From Planctomycetota bacterium (GTDB taxonomy: Bacteria; Planctomycetota; Planctomycetia; Planctomycetales; Planctomycetaceae), in the NCBI GenBank assembly GCA_023417655.1, contig JAEZFD010000019.1, positions 1-17,548 of the forward strand: a stretch of DNA of 17,548 bases, in the 5' to 3' direction. Every line of letters starts with the position of its first letter. Positions within the stretch are counted from its first letter, which is position 1. The notes under the pieces were generated by a model. That model was given only the letters and a program-made list of their open reading frames with translations. It searched no databases and had not been told where the DNA came from. This document shows, in pieces, positions 1-6,830 of the stretch. The position numbers and the translations under genes were made by a program.

Positions 1-237
1 ATGCTGTAGTTCGCAGGGAAGCACCGCTCGGATACACTAACTGCCTGCTGTTGCTGCTGTTCACGTTCGGCTGTAGTTCGCAGGGAAGCACCGCTCGGAT
101 ACACTGACCCAGTCCGGGATGCTGAACTGCCACGCGCTGTAGTTCGCAGGGAAGCACCGCTCGGATACACTTGAGCACACTTGCAGGCTAGTCATCAACA
201 CGCTGTAGTTCGCAGGGAAGCACCGCTCGGATACACT
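1..237 (+). CRISPR. Type II-C CRISPR array, cas-proximal end
   Basis: Four identical 36-bp repeats lie at 3-38, 70-105, 136-171 and 202-237, separated by spacers of 31, 30 and 30 bp. Bases 1-2 are the end of a further spacer, so the array continues to the left. Each repeat starts GCTGTAG and ends TACACT, the layout of Neisseria-type II-C repeats (GTTGTAG...TACAAT). This places the crRNA on the plus strand, opposite to the cas genes. That orientation is confirmed by the tracrRNA near 5634, whose anti-repeat is the reverse complement of repeat positions 15-35. The last repeat shows no terminal decay and lies 50 bp from the cas2 stop codon. Confidence 0.97.
202..237 (+). promoter_or_regulatory. 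Promoter-like element inside each CRISPR repeat
   Basis: Within the repeat, TTCGCA (repeat positions 8-13) and TACACT (positions 31-36) are separated by exactly 17 bp, a sigma70-like layout with 4/6 matches to each box. Transcription would start about 7 nt into the following spacer, leaving roughly 24 nt of guide. Repeat-embedded promoters are established for the N. meningitidis II-C system. Here the function is inferred from sequence alone. The same element occurs in the repeats at 3, 70 and 136; the copy given here is the last one, which would fire into the 3' flank rather than a spacer. Confidence 0.45.
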
Positions 238-287
238 ACTCTTCCCCGAACCTTCGGCTGACGTTGCGGTTACGGCTAAATTGGTGC

Positions 288-632
288 TCAGAAAAGGAGC
301 AGTTGTTTGGGAGCGGACTCATTGGGCGTTCGCTTTTTTCCGTAGAAACTTTGCATCTTCCCGAACTGACGATCGGTCACGGCCAGCAGTCGGACGTATC
401 CGTCCGGTGGCAGTTTCGCTTCGATTTTGCGCCGGTAGGTTTCGGCGATCTCCTCACTTCCGCAGAACCGGGCATAAACCGAGTATTGCATCTGCGAGAA
501 GCCCTGATCAAGCAGTAAATTGCGAAAACGGGAATAGTCCCGGCGGGCACGCTTTGTGTCGACCGGCAGATCGAACATGGTGAAGAGCCACATACTTTTG
601 TATTCCGATAAATAGTGTTCAGCTCTCGGCAT
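288..632 (-). CDS. cas2: CRISPR-associated endoribonuclease/integrase subunit Cas2
   Basis: This 114-aa protein is a normal-length Cas2, the dimer that bridges two Cas1 dimers during spacer integration. The family signature MWLFTMFDLPV is at residues 14-24, with the conserved Asp at D21 ending the first ferredoxin-like strand. QYSVYAR follows in the middle, and the chain ends in QLLLF, a tail typical of type II Cas2. The start used gives a 14-bp overlap with the 3' end of cas1, so the two are translationally coupled. Met14 is a possible shorter start, but related proteins usually carry a short tail (SEYxSMW) before it. The gene is followed directly by the array. Identification is secure; the exact start is slightly uncertain. 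Confidence 0.96.
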   Translation of the reverse strand: MPRAEHYLSEYKSMWLFTMFDLPVDTKRARRDYSRFRNLLLDQGFSQMQYSVYARFCGSEEIAETYRRKIEAKLPPDGYVRLLAVTDRQFGKMQSFYGKKRTPNESAPKQLLLF

Positions 633-1521
633 GGCAGAACCCTTCTGGCAGAATCAGTTCCCGGCTCTCACCCAAGATACACTGCACCAGCGAGCCGGCA
701 GTTCTCGCTAACGCGTCGAACAGCGACCGGCTTTCTCCGGAAATGGTGACCGGCTCAGTAAAGGTCGCCAGCAACTCCGCTCGAATCAGCTGCGTCATCT
801 CTGGCACTGCTTCCAGACCATCCAGCAGGCTTGAGACTGCGCGGTCAACGAATGGGCGATAAGGTTCCATCACATCATCCGCTAGGCAGAACGGGTTGTA
901 CTTATTGTGGTGGTGCAGTCCGATCGTTGGGTGCAGACCAGCGGCGACGATCGCTCGGGACGTGGCTGCCCGCAGGACCGCGTAGCCATAGTTCAGCATC
1001 CGGTTGTGACCAGCGGCATTTCGATCTCGACGGAAGTCAGTTCCGAAGAGTGCCGACCAGTAGCGCCGTGCCGCCTGTGCTTCGACATTGCTCGGGTCAC
1101 CAGAACGAATAATCGGGACGAGTTGTGCCAACCCGTGATCTGTTCCCAGACGCTCCTGCAGGAGTGCCGCCTGCATCTGCACTTTCCCCCGAATGATCTG
1201 TCGCCAGAGCTGTTTTCGTCGGGGAACCGACAGCTGGATCTGCTTCTGAAATCGTTCCGTCTGCAGAACATTGCCGTCCATCGGCAGCAACAGCCCGGAG
1301 GGCATTCGCCGGTCATCGCAGGTGAGGAAGGCTCCCCCGGCCGCGATGAGTTCGTTCAACACCGCCTGGGTGTACGAGACCTGTGGATGAGCGACGACCA
1401 GCACCGCCACATCTTCGATGGGAACTTTCGCAAGAGCTCCGCCGGTATCGACGATGAGCTGATGGCGTTCGACCCGCAATCGCGCAGGATGTTCAGCAAT
1501 CTCCAGAATGCGATTTCGCAT
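619..1521 (-). CDS. cas1: CRISPR-associated integrase Cas1 (type II-C)
   Basis: Cas1 inserts new spacers into the array as part of the Cas1-Cas2 integrase. I chose the ATG at 1521, giving 300 aa (MRNRILEIAE...), the usual type II Cas1 length. It has CGGAG about 10 nt upstream, and the longer frame back to 1659 adds 46 residues with no family resemblance. Likely metal ligands are E147 (NVEAQAARRYW), a His of the GLHHHNKYNPF stretch around 203-205, and the acidic cluster DDVMEPYRP at 215-223. The 3' end overlaps cas2. Upstream, a terminator at 1681-1714 separates it from the YjzC-like gene, so cas1-cas2 probably have their own promoter in 1522-1670 instead of depending on the cas9 transcript. 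No cas4 or csn2 is present, which fits subtype II-C. Confidence 0.96.
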   Translation of the reverse strand: MRNRILEIAEHPARLRVERHQLIVDTGGALAKVPIEDVAVLVVAHPQVSYTQAVLNELIAAGGAFLTCDDRRMPSGLLLPMDGNVLQTERFQKQIQLSVPRRKQLWRQIIRGKVQMQAALLQERLGTDHGLAQLVPIIRSGDPSNVEAQAARRYWSALFGTDFRRDRNAAGHNRMLNYGYAVLRAATSRAIVAAGLHPTIGLHHHNKYNPFCLADDVMEPYRPFVDRAVSSLLDGLEAVPEMTQLIRAELLATFTEPVTISGESRSLFDALARTAGSLVQCILGESRELILPEGFCHAES

Positions 1522-1668
1522 GGGCCCGGGCTCCGGAGGACGAAACGACCTCCGATGCCTGCACATCACTTCCATTCTTCCCAATCTCCGTGGTTGCTCA
1601 GCGCGAGTCGAGAGAAAAATCGTGACGCCAGGAAAATTCTTCGACGAGAGGCAGCGCAATCAGCACAA

Positions 1669-1714
1669 CCAAAACAAGAATCCCCCGGCATTGGGATTTC
1701 CCAATACCGGGGGA
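1669..1714 (-). terminator. Rho-independent terminator of the YjzC-like gene
   Basis: A hairpin at 1681-1714 pairs TCCCCCGG with CCGGGGGA and ATTGGG with CCCAAT around one C/A mismatch and a 4-nt loop. On the minus strand it is followed by TTCTTGTTTTGG (1669-1680). It lies 15 nt after the stop codon of the 1730-1918 gene and before cas1, so it should insulate cas1 from upstream transcription. Confidence 0.8.
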
Positions 1715-1729
1715 GCAGGTCTCTTCAGA

Positions 1730-1918
1730 TCACTTGCGTTCCCGGAAGCAGCCACGGTTGCAGGATTTCACTGGCGGAAACACTTCCCCAACGTCCAGTG
1801 GAATCTCCATCTCCTCCCGAGTTGGTGACGGGGAGTATTTGGGGTGATCGGTGTACTCAACCCACCGATAGGTCCCTTTTTGCTCGCACTTTTCACCAGT
1901 CTTGTAGTACTTCGACAC
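1730..1918 (-). CDS. Small YjzC-like protein inserted between cas9 and cas1
   Basis: This is a 62-aa protein with a GTG start. Coding is well supported: AGAGGAG lies 7 nt before the start codon, and a strong terminator lies 15 nt after the stop. The sequence has the pattern KTGEKCEQKGTYRWVEY near the N-terminus, then EIPLDVGEVFPP and CNRGCF near the C-terminus. This resembles small YjzC-like proteins (G-x-x-A/C-x-x-x-G-x-Y ... L-x-x-G-x-x-FP), a family of unknown function. Three Cys (C11, C53, C57) could bind metal, which is inference. It is not a known Cas protein. Its position may be accidental or may tie it to the locus. Family assignment is by pattern only. Confidence 0.65.
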   Translation of the reverse strand: MSKYYKTGEKCEQKGTYRWVEYTDHPKYSPSPTREEMEIPLDVGEVFPPVKSCNRGCFRERK

Positions 1919-1969
1919 TTCGAATCTCCTCTGACGCCTGCAGCCGACGGTACGAGCGCCGCAATGAGG

Positions 1970-1997
1970 TTGATCGATCGCGTAGATGCCCTACAAT
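1970..1997 (+). promoter_or_regulatory. Sigma70-like promoter with palindromic -10 region
   Basis: TTGATC (1970-1975, 4/6) and TACAAT (1992-1997, 5/6) are spaced by 16 bp on the plus strand. The -10 box is embedded in the perfect 13-bp palindrome CCCTACAATAGGG (1989-2001), which could serve as an operator. No plus-strand gene follows; the next plus-strand signal is a terminator at 2030-2077. The site lies upstream of the divergent YjzC-like gene, so it could also be part of that gene's control region. Confidence 0.45.
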
Positions 1998-2003
1998 AGG
2001 GTT

Positions 2004-2078
2004 GACGACGCCATCGGCGATCGGAATCAGGCCAGAAGCGTTTTTCACTTTCCACGGTGGACGCTTCTGGCCTTTTTG
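2004..2078 (+). ncRNA. Candidate small RNA between cas9 and cas1
   Basis: The interval starts about 7 nt after the TACAAT box at 1992-1997 and ends in an intrinsic terminator, predicting a RNA of about 75 nt on the strand opposite to the cas genes. The body contains GCCATCGGCGATCGG, which could form a short hairpin, followed by the terminator stem. No repeat or anti-repeat sequence is seen in it, so a direct guide role is not indicated. Existence is inferred only from the promoter-terminator spacing. Confidence 0.35.
2030..2077 (+). terminator. Strong intrinsic terminator, plus strand
   Basis: GGCCAGAAGCG (2030-2040) pairs perfectly with CGCTTCTGGCC (2062-2072) and is followed by TTTTT (2073-2077). 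The loop contains a second small palindrome, TCCACGGTGGA. The T run is on the plus strand only, so it does not serve a minus-strand cas transcript. With no plus-strand coding gene upstream, it most likely ends a small RNA. Confidence 0.75.
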
Positions 2079-2234
2079 CTTTCGAGATGATCGCAACCTC
2101 AGGTGAGGTTTGCAACGATAATATGACCAGTTTCGAAACATAGTTCCTTCCAAAGTACATTCTCCAGCCAAACAATAAGGGGGAAGCCCTGTGAGCGAGT
2201 CGAGGTAGAATCCACAGCGAGGTGTACAGGTCGG

Positions 2235-2302
2235 TGATCCATAAGTTCCGTCCAAGTACTTCTCGCTGTAGTTCGCAGGGAGGCATCCGCTCGGGTACAC
2301 AC
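2235..2302 (+). ncRNA. Degenerate CRISPR repeat with spacer-like 5' flank (scaRNA-like candidate)
   Basis: Positions 2265-2302 repeat the array unit in the same orientation: the first 17 bases are identical, then two A-to-G changes, a 1-base insertion and an extra AC near the end. The two A-to-G changes keep pairing with the tracrRNA anti-repeat as G.U. The TTCGCA box is kept, with TACAC 18 bp downstream. There is no second repeat and hence no array. By analogy with Francisella scaRNA, which carries a degenerate repeat, 2235-2264 would be the guide-like part. Alternatives are a dead array remnant, or on the minus strand a second anti-repeat. The repeat itself is certain; its role as RNA is inference. 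Confidence 0.5.
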
Positions 2303-2319
2303 TGACTGCGAACGAGAAG
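2259..2319. repeat. Inverted repeat enclosing the degenerate CRISPR repeat
   Basis: CTTCTCG (2259-2265) plus GTTCGCAG (2271-2278) on the left are complementary to CTGCGAACGAGAAG (2306-2319) on the right. The left arm is interrupted by the 5-nt CTGTA. RNA from either strand could fold into a stem of about 14 bp with a bulge, holding most of the repeat in its loop. This structure is absent from the ordinary array units. Confidence 0.65.
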
Positions 2320-2360
2320 AGCGTTCACGGAGATTTTAGACTTCCGTGAACGCTCAATCT
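2319..2360. terminator. 13-bp stem-loop at the cas9 3' end
   Basis: GAGCGTTCACGGA (2319-2331) and TCCGTGAACGCTC (2343-2355) form a perfect 13-bp stem with an 11-nt loop, 6 bp beyond the cas9 stop codon. On the plus strand it is followed by AATCTTTT, on the minus strand by TTCTCGTT. It can therefore act as the cas9 terminator, and also as the end of a plus-strand transcript coming from the degenerate repeat. The loop carries TAAAAT on the minus strand, a possible -10 box without a good -35. Confidence 0.65.
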
Positions 2361-2361
2361 T

Positions 2362-5300
2362 TTAACGAACCTCTGTCACTTCCCCTGCTGGCGACACAGC
2401 GACTGGCCGGGCATTGCGTTTCCGCAGATTGTCGATGCTGGAGATTCGATTCCACGGCGTTCTCTGGTCATTGGTTACGGTCGTCAGGTTGTGCTCGCAT
2501 AGCTGCAGTTCATTCTGAGAGAACTTCTGCACTCGGTAGAGGAGTGGCTTTCCGTCGGGGCCATCGACCAGCAGTATGTCGTTCTTCCGCACGGCGAATT
2601 TGAACCGGCGTTTCTCGGTCTCTGTGGGAAACAGGACCTTTTCCCCAGTGCTGCCGTGATTAGCACTGAGCTGCACATGGGCGGACAGGCGGTCCAGAAT
2701 CTCGTGCTCCCACTTCACTTCCCGACCTTCTTTGTCGAGGACGGCGTAGATCAAACTTGCATAGTTGGAATCCTTGCCCGAGGCATAGTTCCGCTCGCGA
2801 ACTCCCTTGCCGACGCGTCGCGGTTTGGCGTCGGTGCGGAGACGGACCTTGCGGATGATGGATCCGCCTTTGGTTTCCCCTTCTGCCAGCAGCCGGGGGA
2901 ACAGATCGCGATCATCATCGTTGCCCCAGAGCTTGGTCGGCAGTGGCCTGCCCGCGTCGTTCCAGGCTTTTTGAACGGCTGCGCGCACCCGCGGATCGAC
3001 AATCTGGTCACCGGAAATCTCTTTGAGCGTCAGCTTGCTGAGATGCCTGCGGACACGGTGCTCCGGCTTCTTTTCGGTTCCCAGATTGGGACTGTAGATG
3101 GTCTCGGCATGCAGCGGCCCGGCGATCGTATGCGTCGGCCGGTGTGACACGTGGATGGAAGCAATCGCGAACGCGACGTCATTTTTAAAACTGGGCCACG
3201 GCCAGCGAATGGTGTCGAAGAAATGCCGGGAGTGATGCTTCTCTCCCTTGCTCGCGAACTCGGACAGGGCCTGAATTTGCTTTTGAGTCATCAGACCAAT
3301 GACGACCGCATCAATTGCATGATGCCGGTGGTCATCCCGTTCCTTCTCGCTATTTTCCTCACCCAGCAGATCGTTGAGCTGCCAGTTCGCGCGAACTTTT
3401 CCCGTCAGCTGCCCGGTGGGGCACAGAATTCTCTTTTCGCCTGATGCATCGGAACGACCGCCGTAGAGCAGTTGCAGGTACTCTGCCGCGATCCGTGAGT
3501 TGTAACGAGTGTCGTTCAACTGGCGATCCACGAATCCCTCATCCGGCTCCTCCGCCTTGAAGCGTGCCAGCTTGAGGTCACGAGCGGTGCCTTTGAGCCG
3601 CTCAACTCGCTGCAGGATCTCTTCCAGCTTCGTCCCATGAAAAGCCTGAGCTGGCGTCCGATCCTGTTTAATGTCGTTGCAGCTTCGACAGGCCACCGTC
3701 TTGTTCAGGTAAGAGTCGTCCAGATACCGACGCGGGTAAATGTGCTCAACATTGAACTCGGCATCGGTTGAAATCAATGCCTTGCGGTTGATGACCTTTC
3801 CACAATACGGACAGGCCCAGTTGCATTCGTCAGCGAGCAGCCACTTTTCGATGTCCCGGCGTCGTGCGTGGAAGCCCGGGACTTCGTCCAGCATCTCCTG
3901 AACGGCCTTCGCCCGCCGCTTCTGATTGTCCATATTCTGCTGATGAATGTCTTTCCGCTTCTTTCGCGAATTCCGGATTTCACGAGCCAGTTCAATGTGA
4001 ATGTGTTCCGGCTTCCCGTACTTGCTGATCACGGCATTCACCACCTTCCGCAGTTCGGTCAATGCACGGATCACTGCCGGGTTGCGGATGTCCGACTTCC
4101 ACGAGTTCACTGGTGGCAACTTGGAAAACACCTTGCCTGTCTGGAACCGTTCCGGATAAATCGCCTTGCGGATGGTGCTATAGGCACCCCCGTTCTTCAG
4201 GCCGGGGACATCCGGGGTGCCGTCGATCAGTTTTTGCATCGCCTGTCGACTCAGGCTCGCATAGTCCTGCTCGAGTCGAGTTTTGTAGGCCAGCTGACTG
4301 GCGGCGGTATCGCTCAGTCCCCAGATATTGATCGCTCGTTTCTTCAACGCTTCCGGGTTCCGGTAGTGCACCACCTCCAGCACAATGGCAGTCTGCTCAT
4401 CTTCCGAGAATTCGTTCCAGCGAGGACCAAAGACAGACAGCATTTTGGAATTGGTCCGGTTGCCAATGAGTTTGTCGTCCCATTCCTCCAGAGAGAACGT
4501 CGCCTGTTTGCCGAGCTTCAACAGGGACTTTACTTTCGACCAGCTCATCTCACCGGTCTCCTGAAGAGCGACGATCAGCTTCTCGCGTTCCGCCCGGGTC
4601 AGGGGATCTCCGGCGCGTGTCGCTGATGTCACCCGCAGGTCGTTGACTTTCTGCAGAATGCGGAACTGCTGCGTAATCGGCAGGGCGAGCAGGCATCGCT
4701 TAAGCCCTTTGCCGCGGCGATCGAACTCCAGCTCACAACGCCCGATGAGATGCCGCTGCGACTTCAGCGGGCGTTGAAAGAAGATGGCCTTCTCGATCTG
4801 GAACCACATCTCTGCTGTGAGCTGTGAATGCGGTTTCTCCTGAGCCGCCTGAATCGCTTTGAACTCGGCGTGATAGTGTTTGCGTCCCAGCCAGCGGCGT
4901 CGAATGCGTTTCTCAATCGGATTCGTCTCGCTGTTGAGATAGGCTCCCAGTGTCTTCCCGGTTCGCAGAAGTTCCGCATCCATCTCGCTGATCGCGCTGA
5001 GCACCTGTCCTTCCTCTTCATCGTTCCCCTGGCTTTTGCGGTTGCTCAGATACCCGCGCCGCTGAGCAAGGTGATAGAGCGCTCGACCGAGTTCGCAGGC
5101 AGTGACGGGCTGTGCTGCCGCCCGTTCTCGCAGCAGGTACGGGAGTTTTTGGGCAGCGTCGTGACTCGCATCCGGAATGAGACGGGACGAGAATTCGGTG
5201 TCCAGCGTGTCCAGGCATTCCTTCCGCGATCGGGAATCGTTGCCTTCCGTGGAGGGGAGCAATTCGTATTCCTGCAGGAGCGCAAACAGACGGGCTTTCC

Positions 5301-5574
5301 GCCATTGACGTCGCCACTGCTGTCGTCGCGGTTGACGCGCCTGCCGGCGGACGACCGCGCGAGACGCGTCTTTGCCTTGCTCGATATCGCCTTCGACACC
5401 GGCCTCAAAGATGCGAACGCCGGTTGCAAGAATGGCGTCGGGCTCGCCTTTCGGCTGATCCAGTTGAATGGCGGCCCAGCCGAGAGATGATGCTCCCAGA
5501 TCGAGCCCGAGTCGGTATGAAAAAGATCTGATCACGCTTACGGCCCCGTCGTCTCGTTCCTGAACTGCAGTCAT
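2362..5574 (-). CDS. cas9: Cas9 RNA-guided DNA endonuclease, type II-C, 1,070 aa
   Basis: Effector nuclease that cuts DNA matching the crRNA. RuvC-I is YRLGLDLGASSLGWA, with catalytic D25. An Arg-rich bridge helix spans about 70-97 (RRQARQPRRQQWRRQWRK). RuvC-II is HIHIELARE, with E528. The HNH domain spans about 585-640: CPYC (588-591), VEHIYPRR with H611, NK (624-625) and CRSCN (629-633). RuvC-III is DDHRHHAIDAVV, with H752 and D755. All catalytic residues are present, so it should be active. The two CxxC pairs suggest a zinc-stabilised HNH, unlike NmeCas9 or CjCas9. The region after about 850 is the presumed PAM-interacting domain. The ATG at 5574 lacks a clear Shine-Dalgarno; a GTG at codon 14 is an alternative. 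It diverges from the tracrRNA gene. Confidence 0.97.
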   Translation of the reverse strand: MTAVQERDDGAVSVIRSFSYRLGLDLGASSLGWAAIQLDQPKGEPDAILATGVRIFEAGVEGDIEQGKDASRAVVRRQARQPRRQQWRRQWRKARLFALLQEYELLPSTEGNDSRSRKECLDTLDTEFSSRLIPDASHDAAQKLPYLLRERAAAQPVTACELGRALYHLAQRRGYLSNRKSQGNDEEEGQVLSAISEMDAELLRTGKTLGAYLNSETNPIEKRIRRRWLGRKHYHAEFKAIQAAQEKPHSQLTAEMWFQIEKAIFFQRPLKSQRHLIGRCELEFDRRGKGLKRCLLALPITQQFRILQKVNDLRVTSATRAGDPLTRAEREKLIVALQETGEMSWSKVKSLLKLGKQATFSLEEWDDKLIGNRTNSKMLSVFGPRWNEFSEDEQTAIVLEVVHYRNPEALKKRAINIWGLSDTAASQLAYKTRLEQDYASLSRQAMQKLIDGTPDVPGLKNGGAYSTIRKAIYPERFQTGKVFSKLPPVNSWKSDIRNPAVIRALTELRKVVNAVISKYGKPEHIHIELAREIRNSRKKRKDIHQQNMDNQKRRAKAVQEMLDEVPGFHARRRDIEKWLLADECNWACPYCGKVINRKALISTDAEFNVEHIYPRRYLDDSYLNKTVACRSCNDIKQDRTPAQAFHGTKLEEILQRVERLKGTARDLKLARFKAEEPDEGFVDRQLNDTRYNSRIAAEYLQLLYGGRSDASGEKRILCPTGQLTGKVRANWQLNDLLGEENSEKERDDHRHHAIDAVVIGLMTQKQIQALSEFASKGEKHHSRHFFDTIRWPWPSFKNDVAFAIASIHVSHRPTHTIAGPLHAETIYSPNLGTEKKPEHRVRRHLSKLTLKEISGDQIVDPRVRAAVQKAWNDAGRPLPTKLWGNDDDRDLFPRLLAEGETKGGSIIRKVRLRTDAKPRRVGKGVRERNYASGKDSNYASLIYAVLDKEGREVKWEHEILDRLSAHVQLSANHGSTGEKVLFPTETEKRRFKFAVRKNDILLVDGPDGKPLLYRVQKFSQNELQLCEHNLTTVTNDQRTPWNRISSIDNLRKRNARPVAVSPAGEVTEVR

Positions 5575-5599
5575 TTAATGCAATGCGATCGTAAAGAAC

Positions 5600-5627
5600 T
5601 TGACAGCCCAGCGAAAGTATCTAAAGT
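5600..5627 (+). promoter_or_regulatory. tracrRNA promoter
   Basis: TTGACA (5600-5605, perfect consensus) and TAAAGT (5622-5627, 4/6) are spaced by 16 bp. The start predicted about 7 nt downstream, near 5634, falls at the first base of the anti-repeat. It lies inside the short gap upstream of cas9, so the two divergent promoters may interfere or be co-regulated. Confidence 0.75.
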
Positions 5628-5633
5628 GTCAGA

Positions 5634-5726
5634 CGTGTATCCGAGCGGTGCTTCCTTCCTATTACAGTAAGGTTTTATCGCGCACGGTCCAATCCGTTGG
5701 GTTCCTCCTGAAGGAACCCATTTTTT
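5634..5726 (+). ncRNA. tracrRNA
   Basis: The trans-activating RNA pairs with crRNA repeats and anchors them in Cas9. Bases 5635-5655 are a perfect 21-nt reverse complement of repeat positions 15-35. After an unpaired internal bulge (TTCCT), ATTACAGT (5661-5668) pairs with the 5' GCTGTAGT of the repeat, with two G.U pairs. This is the stem-bulge-stem architecture of known tracrRNA:crRNA duplexes. The tail continues AAGG, as in NmeCas9 tracrRNA, then a small hairpin ACGG/CCGT (5684-5697) and a terminator. Predicted length is about 92 nt. Promoter, duplex and terminator agree on the boundaries. Confidence 0.93.
5698..5726 (+). terminator. tracrRNA intrinsic terminator
   Basis: TGGGTTCCT (5698-5706) pairs perfectly with AGGAACCCA (5712-5720) around a 5-nt loop, followed by six T (5721-5726). 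It doubles as the 3' hairpin of the tracrRNA. Confidence 0.92.
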
Positions 5727-6830
5727 ATGCGCTGATAAAGAGGTCAGCGGTGTATGCTCGAGCACCGGTCCGGTCGATCGGACGAGATGCATTTGCTGAA
5801 AAATAGCACGTCACCTCACTTTGTCCTGCTCGCATCTGCCCCCTCGGACGCCTCTGCCCCGAGATGCTGAAGTCCGCTTCAGCGGTCAGGTGAACGACCC
5901 GTTTCTGAGTGAAGAGAGCATGGTGCCTGGGACTTGAGCGTCTTCTGATTTGGGTGAGGACACAAGCGAGACGCTTTTCTCCGGAGTAACGGAGCATTGC
6001 TGTCTCAATGAAATGCTTGTCCAGTGGAAACTGTGTACCCGGCTGTGAGTACACTCAACCTGGTCGCGGCGTTATCGCTGATCGTCCTCTCGATCAGCCA
6101 GCGGATGGCGTCCAAAGCCGAGTTCGATTGTTCTTCTCGCTCGGGGAGGTCTGCCCCATTGTCAGTGAGGGCGAGTTCTTTCCGAGTCGTTTGGCAGTCT
6201 TGGCCTTCATCTGCTGTCGCATTCAGCGGCCGCTCTAACGGACCTACCTGCTCCCCTTCGCCGTCGAAGACTTCAGAAAAACTCGCCGTATCAGTTGCTT
6301 CAGATCATACACAATTGCGGCAGTAACTATCTTCGCCTGAGGGATCCCATCGCGGTGGACAGCAGGTGAGATTTGCTGCTGCAGCGACCACGGTCCGTTG
6401 GATCAGAGCCGGCTTTTGTCCCCTCAAGTGGCTTTTTTTCAACTCGACACGAGCACATTGTTCAGCTCCAGGCGACCGGCAGCGTTCCACTGTACCTCGA
6501 GTTAGCGATGAATGGTCTGATAGACTCCCAAGTTCACCCACTCCTTGGATTGGGGGGCAGATCCTGCAGGAGCACTGCAGCCCTTGAGAAAGATCCTCCC
6601 AAACGGTGCAACTCTTGAGTGAGAACCAAATGCAGGTTAGGAACGTTGTTCGGGGATCCGCCGGCGGACGGCCGCCGATGAAAGCGAAGCCGAAGGCCGG
6701 GAAGAACGGCTCACTCTCATTTCACAGGGCATCACTCAGCAATCGAGCGAATAACGAGCTTCCTCCTTTGAACAGGAAAATCCAGATTTCTCCAGAAACC
6801 CCGAGCTCCGCCAACGTTCTCACGCTCTTA
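5727..6830. other. 1.1-kb stretch without a recognisable gene
   Basis: I see no ORF here with a family signature, a good ribosome site and sensible length. Short minus-strand frames contain fragments vaguely like the C-terminal ends of transposases, such as QRTVVAAAANL near 6380 and AKIVTAAIVYDLKQLIRRV near 6300. They are broken by stops and frame changes. A decayed mobile element or other dead gene is the likeliest content, at low confidence. The stretch separates the CRISPR-Cas locus from an IS5-family remnant. Confidence 0.4.

Noticed and set aside
1904..1918. 8-nt match (AGTACTTC) between the spacer-like flank of the degenerate repeat and the start of the YjzC-like gene
   Set aside because: An 8-nt match is expected by chance in a window of this size, so it is not evidence for a target.
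907..2106. 399-codon plus-strand frame
   Set aside because: It is antisense to cas1 and to the YjzC-like gene, with no family resemblance; a shadow of GC-rich coding.
1893..2300. 135-codon minus-strand frame starting in the degenerate repeat, Cys-rich at its N-terminus
   Set aside because: The GTG has no ribosome site, the frame runs antisense through the 2030-2077 terminator, overlaps the YjzC-like gene, and loses protein-like character after about 65 residues.
2265..2302. First taken as the tracrRNA anti-repeat (minus strand)
   Set aside because: The sequence at 5634-5726 has a consensus promoter, stem-bulge-stem pairing and a terminator, and is the far better tracrRNA. The downstream tail on the minus strand here has no matching architecture.
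3868..4626. 252-codon plus-strand frame within cas9 (also 4828-5490)
   Set aside because: Antisense to a fully conserved Cas9, without protein motifs of its own.
5725..6054. 109-codon minus-strand frame next to the tracrRNA
   Set aside because: No ribosome site, no recognisable domain and an unusual composition; not supported as a gene.
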